NCBI GenBank assembly: GCA_028281075.1
Contig: JANQKO010000331.1
Span: 1 to 9,326, forward strand
Reading direction: 5' to 3'
Origin: Alphaproteobacteria bacterium
GTDB taxonomy: Bacteria; Pseudomonadota; Alphaproteobacteria; GCA-2731375
Length of the DNA: 9,326 nucleotides
How positions within the stretch are numbered: the stretch's first letter is position 1; each line of letters starts with the position of its first letter. A program made the position numbers and the translations under genes. This document shows, piece by piece, positions 1-5,949 of this stretch. Under the pieces are notes generated by a model. That model was not told the DNA's origin. It saw nothing but the letters and a program-made list of their open reading frames with translations, and did no database searches.

Positions 1-121
1 CGTCATGCTGGCGCAGGCCAGCATCCAGCGGCATCGCAACCCGTTGAAAAACAACAAAAATGGATCCTGGCCTTCGCCAGGATGACAACCTGGGTGGCTG
101 CGGTGCGATTCTTTCACAGGC
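1..121. repeat. Composite palindromic repeat, copy 1 (cut by the left edge)
   Basis: This segment matches 2950-3070 at roughly 90% identity with a single one-base indel. It contains two perfect 8-bp stem-loops: 5-12/17-24 (ATGCTGGC, loop GCAG) and 64-71/76-83 (ATCCTGGC, loop CTTC). The two hairpins are near reverse complements of each other over about 26 nt, so the unit is a palindrome of palindromes, like REP/BIME-type elements. Similarity is already full at base 1, so the element probably extends to the left. No protein-coding role is supported; the short open frames here follow the repeat. A role as transcript end or RNA-stability element is inference. Confidence 0.8.
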
Positions 122-122
122 T

Positions 123-202
123 CTCAGGATGAGGTCTTACATTGATATCAATATCTTACCTCATCCTGAGGCGCGGCCCGCAGGGACGCGTCTCGAAGGA
201 TG
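123..202. repeat. Nested palindrome and type-B dispersed repeat
   Basis: Bases 123-135 and 158-170 are perfect 13-bp inverted arms (CTCAGGATGAGGT / ACCTCATCCTGAG). They are centred exactly on a perfect 12-bp palindrome at 141-152 (ATTGATATCAAT). The right arm runs into a second repeat family (159-202) that starts CCTCATCCTGAGG and ends TCTCGAAGGATG. The same ends recur reversed at 2834-2877 and degenerate at 3071-3105. From 203 to 268 I see no gene or clear signal. Confidence 0.65.
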
Positions 203-268
203 CGATATCGGTTCACGGTGGCGACGGAGCGGCGCGACGTGAACCCGCTGCCAGGCGAACGCATCCCG

Positions 269-661
269 CTACGCGCCGTCGTCCGGCAGCCCGTCGGCAC
301 CTTTCGCGAGCGCGATTCGCGCCTGCTCCCGGTGCCTGTCCTTGACGTTGGCGCCGATCGTGCGCAGGGCGGCGAACAGCACCGTGGCGTCGTCGGTGAA
401 GCCGAGCGCCGCGATGAAATCCGGGATCATGTCGGCGGGGATGACGAAATAGGCGATGGCGCCCAGCAGGATCGCCTTGGCGTGCGCCGGCGTCGCCGGG
501 TCCATGGCGCAGTAATAGGCCGCCACCAGCTCGTCGGCGAACGGGATGCGTGACAGCACCCGTTTCAGCTTCGGCCAGAAGCGGCGGCGCAGCCGGGGCG
601 CGTCGCCCGCCAGCTTCTCCGCCTTGTCGGCAACGAGCGCGCGGCTCTGCGTTTCCGTCAT
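269..661 (-). CDS. YkvA/DUF1232 family small membrane-associated protein
   Basis: The product is 130 residues and of unknown molecular function. Residues about 45-100 form the DUF1232 domain: a hydrophobic stretch, then YFVIPADMIPDF (71-82) and GFTDDA (87-92). These match the family signature of an aromatic-rich helix, an I/SPxDxIPDF turn and a D-D-A/L segment. The N-terminal 40 residues are basic (RLRRRFWPKLKR), which suits a cytoplasmic membrane surface. An in-frame ATG 15 codons further upstream (706) is possible, but the ATG at 661 gives the usual compact family length and leaves about 100 bp for a divergent promoter. It ends with TAG next to the left repeat block and is a single gene transcribed away from the dehydrogenase operon. 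Family identity is fairly sure; function is not known. Confidence 0.85.
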   Translation of the reverse strand: MTETQSRALVADKAEKLAGDAPRLRRRFWPKLKRVLSRIPFADELVAAYYCAMDPATPAHAKAILLGAIAYFVIPADMIPDFIAALGFTDDATVLFAALRTIGANVKDRHREQARIALAKGADGLPDDGA

Positions 662-761
662 CGGTCCATCATATGGGGCGGCCGGCCGGTTGGCACAACT
701 CGCCAAGCCCCGGTCGATTTGTTATGACGCGGTTAATTCTGCAATAGGGAGCGTAGACACC
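662..761. promoter_or_regulatory. Divergent intergenic region with a small inverted repeat
   Basis: This 100-bp gap separates two divergent genes and must carry promoters for one or both. An inverted repeat TTGGC-N7-GCCAA lies at 690-706 and could be an operator. TTGGCA (690-695) resembles a -35 box, but no well-spaced -10 is obvious. A purine-rich AGGGAG at 746-751 is a plausible ribosome-binding site for the ATG at 762. The promoter assignment is tentative. Confidence 0.35.
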
Positions 762-1523
762 ATGCAAATCGACGGAATGGCGGCCGTTGTCACGGGCGGC
801 GCATCGGGGCTGGGCGAGGCGACGGCGCGGGTGCTGGCGGGCGCCGGCGCCAGGGTGGCGCTGTTCGACCTGAACGAGGCGCGCGGCCAGGACGTCGCCG
901 GCGAGATCGGCGGCCTGTTCGTGAATTGCGACGTGACCAGCGGCGACGGCGCCGCGGCCGCCTTCGCCAAGGCCGGCGAGGCGCACGGGCCGGCCCGCAT
1001 CCTGGTGAACTGCGCCGGTATCGGCATCGCCACCAAGACCACCAGCCGCGGCGAGCCGCACCCGCTCGATCAGTTCACCAAGGTGATCAGCGTCAACCTG
1101 ATCGGCAGCTTCAACTGCATCCGCCTGGCCGCCACCGGGATGGTCGGCATGGACCCGCTGGCCGACGGCGAGCGCGGCGTGATCATCAACACCGCCTCGG
1201 TCGCGGCCTTCGACGGCCAGATCGGCCAGGCCGCCTATTCCGCGTCCAAGGGCGGCATCGTCGGCATGACCCTGCCGATCGCCCGTGACCTGGCCGACAA
1301 GGGCGTGCGCGTCTGCACCATCGCGCCGGGCCTGTTCTCGACGCCGCTGCTGCACGGCCTGCCGGACGACGTGAAGGCGTCGCTGGCCGCCAGCGTACCG
1401 TTCCCGAGCCGCCTGGGCGAGCCGGCGGAATACGCGGCCCTGGCCCGGCACATCGTCGAGAACGCCATGCTGAACGGCGAGACCATCCGTCTCGACGGCG
1501 CCATCCGCATGGCGCCGCGCTGA
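762..1523 (+). CDS. HSD10-like short-chain dehydrogenase (3-hydroxyacyl-CoA dehydrogenase type 2)
   Basis: A 253-residue classical SDR, expected to act in the cytoplasm as an NAD(+)-dependent oxidoreductase. The Rossmann glycine motif is TGGASGLG (11-18). Asp36 at the end of beta-2 favours NAD(H) over NADP(H). NCAG is at 83-86, and the catalytic set is Asn112, Ser146, Tyr159 and Lys163. The stretches GVIINTASVAAF, YSASKGGIVGMTLPIARDLA, VPFPSRLG and the C-terminal IRLDGAIRM strongly resemble mitochondrial HSD17B10/type-2 3-hydroxyacyl-CoA dehydrogenase, known to oxidise short and 2-methyl-branched 3-hydroxyacyl-CoAs. The frame is open upstream to 546, but that part overlaps the divergent gene; the ATG at 762 has a ribosome-binding site and gives the family length. 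It is the first gene of an operon, 20 bp before the oxygenase. Family is secure; the exact substrate is inferred. Confidence 0.93.
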   Translation: MQIDGMAAVVTGGASGLGEATARVLAGAGARVALFDLNEARGQDVAGEIGGLFVNCDVTSGDGAAAAFAKAGEAHGPARILVNCAGIGIATKTTSRGEPHPLDQFTKVISVNLIGSFNCIRLAATGMVGMDPLADGERGVIINTASVAAFDGQIGQAAYSASKGGIVGMTLPIARDLADKGVRVCTIAPGLFSTPLLHGLPDDVKASLAASVPFPSRLGEPAEYAALARHIVENAMLNGETIRLDGAIRMAPR

Positions 1524-1543
1524 CGCGAGGGCGGGGCCGGAGC

Positions 1544-2374
1544 ATGCCGAAGAAGCTGTCGCGGGCGCAGATCGACGCCTACCGGACGCGGGGCTATCTG
1601 TGTCCGATCCCCGGCATCGGCGGTGACGAGGCGGCGCGTCTCCGGGCCTGCCTCGAAACCTTCGAGGCCGGGCGCGGCGCCACGCTCGGCCAGATGCCCG
1701 GCGCCATGCGGGCGAAGACGCATCTGCTGTTCACCTGGATGGCCGGGCTGGTCCGGCACGCGGCGATCCTCGACGCGGTCGAGGACCTGATCGGCCCGGA
1801 CATCCTGCTGTTCCATCTGACCTGCTGGCTGAAGGAGCCGGGCGACGGCGCCGTCGTGCCCTGGCACCAGGACGCCACCTACTTCGCGCTGGAGCCGTTC
1901 GAGCATGTCACCGCCTGGGTCGGCCTGACCGACAGCACGGTCGAGAACGGCTGCGTGCACGTGCTGCCGGGCACGCATGACGCCGGCCAGCAGACGCATG
2001 TGCAGGACACGGTCGAGAACAACCTGCTGTCGCGTGGCCAGTCGCTGCCCGAGGACTACGACACCGCGAACGCCGTCGCGCTGACCATGGCGGCGGGCGA
2101 GTTCTCGCTGCACCACACGCACCTGATCCACCGTTCCGAGCCGAACCGCACGGCCGAACGGCGGATCGGCATCGGCATCAGCTACGTGCCGGCGCGGGTT
2201 CGCCATCTCGGCCCGCGGCGTCTCAGCGCCTCGTTGGTGCGGGGCGAGGACCGGTTCGGCCATTTCGAGTCCGAGCCGCGGCCGGCCCGCGATCTCGACC
2301 CGGCGATGCTGGCCCGGCACGCCGACTACATGGACCGGTTCTTCCATATCGACAGCGCGCCGACGGCCGCCTGA
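1544..2374 (+). CDS. Phytanoyl-CoA dioxygenase (PhyH) family Fe(II)/2-oxoglutarate oxygenase
   Basis: A 276-residue cytoplasmic oxygenase of the PhyH family, which hydroxylates unactivated carbons using Fe(II), O2 and 2-oxoglutarate. The facial triad is visible: His108 and Asp110 in PWHQDATYF, and the distal His196 in HTHLIHRSEPNR. Arg207, eleven residues after the distal His, sits where phytanoyl-CoA hydroxylase binds the 2-oxoglutarate carboxylate. Because Asp110 is kept, this should be a hydroxylase and not a SyrB2-type halogenase, where that residue is small. VTAWVGLTDSTVENGC (122-137) and VLPGTH (140-145) are typical core strands. The ATG at 1544 follows GGAG closely. It lies 20 bp after the HSD10-like gene and 12 bp before the cyclotransferase gene, so they are probably co-transcribed. 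The substrate is unknown: many bacterial PhyH proteins act on small molecules and not on phytanoyl-CoA. Confidence 0.92.
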   Translation: MPKKLSRAQIDAYRTRGYLCPIPGIGGDEAARLRACLETFEAGRGATLGQMPGAMRAKTHLLFTWMAGLVRHAAILDAVEDLIGPDILLFHLTCWLKEPGDGAVVPWHQDATYFALEPFEHVTAWVGLTDSTVENGCVHVLPGTHDAGQQTHVQDTVENNLLSRGQSLPEDYDTANAVALTMAAGEFSLHHTHLIHRSEPNRTAERRIGIGISYVPARVRHLGPRRLSASLVRGEDRFGHFESEPRPARDLDPAMLARHADYMDRFFHIDSAPTAA

Positions 2375-2386
2375 GGCGCCTGCGCC

Positions 2387-2800
2387 GTGAACCGGGTCTT
2401 CGTCTACGGTACGCTGAAGCGCGGCTTCCCGAATTTCGGCGCCGGCATGCAGGACCAGCGTTTCATCGGCCGCTGCCGGACCAGCGACGCTTATCCGCTG
2501 GTCATCGCCGGCCGCTGGCTGACGCCGGTGATGATCGCCGAGCCCGGCGCGGGCCACCGCGTCCTCGGCGAGCTGTTCCGGGTCACGGACCGGGCGCTCG
2601 CCGTGCTCGACCGGCTGGAGGGCACGCACCTGCCCGACGGCTATCACCGCGAGACCATCCCGGTCGAGCAGACCCGCGACGGCGCCGTGGTCGAGGCCTG
2701 GGTCTATCTCAAGCACAGCGACCGCATCGACGTCATCCACGGCGAGCCGATGCCGGAATACGCCCTCGACCCGCGCTACATTCCGCCAGCGAGGCGCTAG
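2387..2800 (+). CDS. Gamma-glutamylcyclotransferase-like (AIG2/GGACT fold) protein
   Basis: A 137-residue protein. Family members release 5-oxoproline from gamma-glutamyl amines or peptides. VFVYGTLKRGFPN (4-16) is the hallmark YG[ST]L substrate loop. GELFRV (61-66) and LDRLEG (74-79) follow; Glu78 is in the position of the catalytic acid. Overall it is closest to the gamma-glutamylamine cyclotransferase subgroup (YGTLKRG-x-PN). The start is GTG at 2387, the only start codon that keeps the essential first strand; GAGG at 2373-2376 overlaps the stop of the upstream gene and can serve as ribosome-binding site. It is the last gene of the operon. Its TAG stop overlaps the first bases of the inverted repeat bounding the next repeat island, so the C-terminal end may have been shaped by that insertion. 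Substrate not determinable. Confidence 0.88.
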   Translation: MNRVFVYGTLKRGFPNFGAGMQDQRFIGRCRTSDAYPLVIAGRWLTPVMIAEPGAGHRVLGELFRVTDRALAVLDRLEGTHLPDGYHRETIPVEQTRDGAVVEAWVYLKHSDRIDVIHGEPMPEYALDPRYIPPARR

Positions 2801-2833
2801 CAGGCTGCTGAAATGATCCGGTCGCGCGGCTGA

Positions 2834-2877
2834 CCATCCTTCGAGACAGCCCCTGTCGGGACTTCCTCAGGATGAAG
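2834..2877. repeat. Type-B dispersed repeat, reverse orientation
   Basis: It begins CCATCCTTCGAGACAG and ends CCTCAGGATGAAG, the reverse complement of the ends of the unit at 159-202. The outer CATCCT/AGGATG arms (2835-2840/2869-2874) and an inner GACAG-CCC-CTGTC stem (2845-2857) can fold into one stem-loop shortly after the cyclotransferase gene. This makes it a candidate transcript-end structure, though no T-run follows. Confidence 0.55.
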
Positions 2878-2949
2878 AATCATTTGAATTCAACGACTTA
2901 CCCTCGCGCTGAGAGCCAGTGAAGAAATCGCTCGCGATCAAGAAGAAGC

Positions 2950-3070
2950 CGTCATGCTGGCGCAGGCCAGCATCCAGCGGTATCGCAGCCTGCTGAAAAA
3001 CAACAAGAATGGATCCTGGCCTTCGCCAGGATGACAAACTTGGGTGGTATCGGTGCGATTTATTCACAGG
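2950..3070. repeat. Composite palindromic repeat, copy 2
   Basis: This is the complete counterpart of bases 1-121. Both hairpins are unchanged: 2954-2961/2966-2973 and 3013-3020/3025-3032. Differences cluster in the linkers between the hairpins and after the second one, which suggests the stems are under constraint or recently copied. It lies inside the inverted-repeat-bounded island. Confidence 0.8.
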
Positions 3071-3105
3071 CGCTGAGGAGACGCGAAGCGTCGTCTCGAA
3101 GCATG
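3071..3105. repeat. Degenerate type-B repeat
   Basis: A CTGAGGAG start and a GTCTCGAAGCATG end match the type-B unit at 159-202, the end with one substitution. A short ACGC-GAA-GCGT hairpin lies at 3081-3091. It directly follows the type-A copy, the same order and spacing as at the left edge of the window. Confidence 0.45.
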
Positions 3106-3220
3106 CTGGCACTGATATCCCAGCTTTTTCAGCAGCCTGCTGGCCCGGGACGGCGGTCGGCGGGAACATCCCCCGGATCGCCGGATGTCCATTCGCGTGG
3201 ACGGGAAACTCGTATCCGGC

Positions 3221-3823
3221 CTAACCGCCCCTCGGTTCCGGAAAGCCTTCGTACCAGTCGCCGTGGTCGCCGGCATGGTTCGCCATGCCCGGCTTGGTCA
3301 GGCAGCCCCTGGGCGCGATATAGCTGTCGATCCGGCGCGTCGGGCGCTCGTGCCAGGTGATGTTGAAGGCCGCCAGCTTGGGGAAGAAATAGAGGCTGTC
3401 ATAGGGCAGGTGGTCGTGGATCCACCAGGCGAGCGACCGCCAGTCCGCGCCGGCCTCGAATCGGTCCGCGAACCAGGGCACGACGATGCTGGCGGTCGCG
3501 CCCATGTGGCCGTCGGTGTCGCGGCGGTCCCAGATATGATTGGCGTAGGTCGCCTCGTTGCGGGCGCAGCTCAGGCCGTGCTCGTTGCCGAAGGCGTTCA
3601 GTGTCGGCGACCGGTAGGCCGAGCGGATGGCGATGCCGCCGAAGCTGGCGCGCAGCGGCTCCAGCAGGTCCGCGCACAGCCGGCGGCCGGCGGCGATGGC
3701 GAGATCGGGATCGTCGGGGATGTTCGGAATGCCGTAGAAGTTGCCGATCTCGCTGTAGAGGAAGTCGCGGAAGTAGAACGACGCCGACAACCGCACCCGG
3801 CCGAGCCGCTCGAGCCCCCGCAT
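3221..3823 (-). CDS. Peptidase M15-like (DD-peptidase/Hedgehog fold) protein, degenerate metal site
   Basis: A 200-residue protein resembling M15-family zinc D,D-peptidases. IAIRSAYRSPTLNAFG (64-79) matches the YRSP-x-x-N segment of that fold. DGHMGATASIVVP (104-116) sits where SxHxxGxAxD should be, and FNITWHERP (153-161) where the C-terminal metal His lies. His106 and His158 could be ligands, but the canonical Asp seven residues after the first His is Ile113, so catalysis is uncertain. There is no signal peptide or lipobox, unusual for a cell-wall enzyme. The first part (SFYFRDFLYSEIGNFYGIPNI) looks conserved and specific. I chose the ATG at 3823, preceded by GGGA; a TTG at 3841 would add six residues. 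It starts 24 bp after the dehydratase stop and is the last gene of a minus-strand operon. Fold assignment is moderate; function unknown. Confidence 0.75.
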   Translation of the reverse strand: MRGLERLGRVRLSASFYFRDFLYSEIGNFYGIPNIPDDPDLAIAAGRRLCADLLEPLRASFGGIAIRSAYRSPTLNAFGNEHGLSCARNEATYANHIWDRRDTDGHMGATASIVVPWFADRFEAGADWRSLAWWIHDHLPYDSLYFFPKLAAFNITWHERPTRRIDSYIAPRGCLTKPGMANHAGDHGDWYEGFPEPRGG

Positions 3824-3847
3824 CGATCCCGGCTTGCGCAAGCGGCG

Positions 3848-4138
3848 CTACCCGGCGTAGCCGTCGATCGCCCTGGCGAGCGCGATATCGCGTTCGCTCA
3901 GACCGCCGGCGTCATGGGTCGACAGCGTGATGTCGACCCGGTTGTAGACGTTGAACCATTCCGGATGGTGGTCCATCTGGTCCGCCTTCAGCGCCACCCG
4001 GGTCATGAAGCCGAAGGCCGCGTTGAAATCAGCGAACCGGAAGCTCTTCTCGATCGCATCGCGTCCCGCGACCTCCGTCCAGCCCGGCAGTTCCGCCAGC
4101 GCCGCGGTCCGCGCCGCCGGCTCGAGTTTCGCGATCAT
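3848..4138 (-). CDS. phhB: Pterin-4a-carbinolamine dehydratase
   Basis: A 96-residue cytoplasmic enzyme that dehydrates 4a-hydroxytetrahydrobiopterin (or the bacterial pterin equivalent), so that the cofactor of aromatic amino acid hydroxylases can be recycled. The signature is complete: DHHPEWFNVYNR (56-67) supplies the catalytic His57-His58-Pro, followed by Tyr65, His75 and Asp84 at the expected intervals. Length is normal for the family. A strong AAAGGAGA ribosome-binding site lies at 4153-4146 on the minus strand. The gene starts 30 bp after the Sel1 gene stop and ends 24 bp before the M15-like gene start, so the three are probably co-transcribed. No phenylalanine hydroxylase gene is in the window, so its partner must be elsewhere, or it may serve another pterin role. 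Confidence 0.93.
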   Translation of the reverse strand: MIAKLEPAARTAALAELPGWTEVAGRDAIEKSFRFADFNAAFGFMTRVALKADQMDHHPEWFNVYNRVDITLSTHDAGGLSERDIALARAIDGYAG

Positions 4139-4168
4139 GGGCCTGTCTCCTTTGTCGGCGCTATCCGG

Positions 4169-5827
4169 TCATGAACGTTTCGGGCGGAAGGCCCGGGCCT
4201 GCCGCCGGGCTTCCTCGATCTGCGCCGGCGTCATCCGCGCCGCCAGCCGGCCGCGGCCCGACACCGACTGGGCTGTCACCTGGTCGCCTTCGTTCTGGTC
4301 GACGCCCTGCGGCGTCGCCGCCAGCTCGAACCAGCGATAGGCGGCGACCGGGTCCTGCGGCAGGCCGACGCCGTTCATATAGCTGGCCGCGAGATTGAAC
4401 TGGGCCCGGGCATGGCCGCGTTCGGCGGCGCGCCGGAACCAGTTGGCCGCCGCGACCGCGTTCTTCGGCACGCCGAAGCCCTGGCTGTGCATGTAACCCA
4501 GATTGAACTGGGCCGGCGCGTAACCGTTCTCCGCCGCCCGGCGAATCCAGGCGCCGCCGCGACGGACGTCCCGGTCGACGCCCAGGCCGCGCAGGAAAAG
4601 CCGGCCGATGGCGTTCTGTGCCCGTGGCAGCCCGTTCTCCGCCGCGCGCCGGTACCAGCGCGCGGCCGCGAAGGCGTCGGCGGTCAGGCCCAGGCCGCGT
4701 TCGTGCATGCGTCCCATGACGAACTGCGCCGTCGGGTTGCCATAATCGGCGAACGGTGTGCAGCGGCGCATCGCCTCCTGCCACTGCCGCAGCGTGAAGG
4801 CCAGCAGGCAGAAGGTGGTGGCCTTGCGGTCTTCCGGTCCGCGTGCCGGGTTCAGGTCGTAGGTCGTCGGCAGGCCGTCGGCCAGCTCCACGACCAGGGC
4901 CTTGGCGGCCGGGTCCTGCTGCTGCACCGCCCTGCCGAGCCAGAGGAAGGCGCCGAACGTGTCACTCGGCCGCGGCCGCTCCAGCAGCAGATGGCGGCTC
5001 AAGCGGATCTGGCTGGCGGCCAGGTTCTGCGCCGCCGCCCGCCGCAGCCAGAACACCGCCTCCCCGGGGTCCGGATCGGTTTCGACGCCGTCGAAAAGAT
5101 AGAGCGCCAGGTTGTGCTGCGCGCCCGCCACGCCCTGCTCGGCGGCCCGGCGGAACAGCGTCGACGCCAGCGCCTGGTCCTTGTCGACGCCGATGCCGGC
5201 ATGGTAGCGCTGGCCCAGGTCGAACTGCGCCTCGGCGTCGCCGGCGATGGCGGCGTCGCTCAGCCAGCGGACGGCCGCGTCGAGATCCGGGTCCATGCCG
5301 ATCCCGGCGGCGAGATACTGGCCGACCCGCCGCATCGCCGGCGGGAAGCCCTGGTCGGCGGCCTTGCGGAACCACGCGAAGGCCTCGGCGTAGTCGAGCG
5401 CGATGCCGTGGCCGCGGTCGTACTGCCGGCCCAGATTGTATTGCGCCCGGGCCGATCCCTGCTCGGCGGCGCGCCGGTTCCAGGCCGCCGCCGCGGCCCG
5501 GTCGCGGGGCACGCCCAGGCCGTCGAAATAGATCCGGCCCAGGTCGAGCTGCGCCATCAGGAAGTCCTGCTCGGCCGCCCGCGTCAGCCATTCGGCCGCC
5601 GTCGTCCCGTTCCGGGCGACACCGAAACCGTAGAGATACAACAGGCCCAGGCGATACTGGGCCTGCGCGTCGCCGGCCTCGCCCAGTGGCATCCAGGTGT
5701 CGTGCGCCGCCTCGAAGTCACCGGCCCCATAGGCCTGCAGGCCGGACAGGAAATCCGCCCGCGCCGACATGGTCAGAAGGATCGAACCGGCCATGACGAT
5801 GAACAACAGGCGGCGGGTCTTACGCAT
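4169..5827 (-). CDS. Secreted Sel1-like (TPR-class) repeat protein
   Basis: A 552-residue protein with a Sec signal peptide: a basic start (MRKTRR), a hydrophobic core and a likely cleavage after Ala-Arg-Ala before DFLSG, so probably periplasmic. It carries about eleven 36-residue Sel1 repeats of the form A-x-AQ-x-x-LG-x-x-Y-x-x-G-x-GV...A-x-x-W-x-x-x-AA. They lie in two blocks, seven around residues 54-305 and four around 364-507. The blocks are split by about 58 residues without the consensus that hold the only two cysteines (near 340 and 356). A basic tail ends the protein. Such solenoids bind other proteins and have no enzymatic activity of their own. A GTG directly before this ATG (5830) is an equally possible start; no strong ribosome-binding site marks either. 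It is the first gene of the operon with the dehydratase and M15-like protein, and diverges from the metallopeptidase gene. The partner is unknown. Confidence 0.88.
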   Translation of the reverse strand: MRKTRRLLFIVMAGSILLTMSARADFLSGLQAYGAGDFEAAHDTWMPLGEAGDAQAQYRLGLLYLYGFGVARNGTTAAEWLTRAAEQDFLMAQLDLGRIYFDGLGVPRDRAAAAAWNRRAAEQGSARAQYNLGRQYDRGHGIALDYAEAFAWFRKAADQGFPPAMRRVGQYLAAGIGMDPDLDAAVRWLSDAAIAGDAEAQFDLGQRYHAGIGVDKDQALASTLFRRAAEQGVAGAQHNLALYLFDGVETDPDPGEAVFWLRRAAAQNLAASQIRLSRHLLLERPRPSDTFGAFLWLGRAVQQQDPAAKALVVELADGLPTTYDLNPARGPEDRKATTFCLLAFTLRQWQEAMRRCTPFADYGNPTAQFVMGRMHERGLGLTADAFAAARWYRRAAENGLPRAQNAIGRLFLRGLGVDRDVRRGGAWIRRAAENGYAPAQFNLGYMHSQGFGVPKNAVAAANWFRRAAERGHARAQFNLAASYMNGVGLPQDPVAAYRWFELAATPQGVDQNEGDQVTAQSVSGRGRLAARMTPAQIEEARRQARAFRPKRS

Positions 5828-5949
5828 CACGGCATTGGCGTCGGTTTTTCATTGTCGGCTCGTCCGGGCGTGATGAGTTTAGCCAGGAAGCCGTGGCCTG
5901 GCGAGCCGCCTTCTTGGCGGCGGTGCGGAATGCGGGCTAAGGTCGGGCG
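5828..5949. promoter_or_regulatory. Divergent intergenic region with two small hairpins
   Basis: This gap separates the Sel1 gene and the metallopeptidase gene. Two adjacent inverted repeats lie in the probable leader of the plus-strand gene: GCCAGG/CCTGGC (5882-5887/5897-5902) and GCCGCC-TTCTT-GGCGGC (5905-5921). Neither is followed by a T-run, so a terminator is not supported. AAGG at 5939-5942 is a weak ribosome-binding site for the ATG at 5950. No convincing -35/-10 pair was found on either strand. Confidence 0.3.

Larger units (their letters stand above)
2799..3141. mobile_element. Repeat island bounded by 15-bp perfect inverted repeats (MITE-like, no transposase)
   Basis: AGCAGGCTGCTGAAA at 2799-2813 is repeated exactly in inverse orientation at 3127-3141. 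A third, imperfect copy (13 of 15 matches, same orientation as the left end) lies inside at 2984-2998. The 343-bp interval contains no plausible gene; short open frames over it are repeat-derived. It fills most of the 420-bp gap between the converging cyclotransferase and M15-like genes, and its hairpins may act as a bidirectional transcript end. No target-site duplication is evident, so mobility is inferred from structure only. From 3142 to 3220 I see no feature. Confidence 0.5.

Noticed and set aside
1..202. CRISPR array
   Set aside because: The repeated units are self-complementary and dispersed singly, with no regular series of direct repeats and unique spacers.
546..761. N-terminal extension of the dehydrogenase upstream of the ATG at 762
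   Set aside because: The extra residues are low-complexity, overlap the divergent YkvA-type gene, and are absent from the SDR fold, which begins a few residues after the ATG at 762.
1850..1880. Possible SyrB2-like halogenase identity for the PhyH protein
   Set aside because: The iron-binding Asp of the HxD motif is present (WHQD), whereas halogenases of this family replace it with Ala or Gly.
1235..2740. A 501-codon minus-strand open frame opposite the dehydrogenase-oxygenase-cyclotransferase operon
   Set aside because: It spans parts of three well-supported sense genes and their junctions, and its product shows no family motif. It is a codon-bias shadow.
3185..4174. A 329-codon plus-strand open frame opposite the M15-like and dehydratase genes
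   Set aside because: Both minus-strand genes have clear family motifs and ribosome-binding sites; the plus-strand product is Arg/Ala/Gly/Val-rich with no domain.
5905..5921. GCCGCC-TTCTT-GGCGGC hairpin as an intrinsic terminator
   Set aside because: No T-run follows on either strand, and it lies between divergent gene starts where a terminator is not expected.
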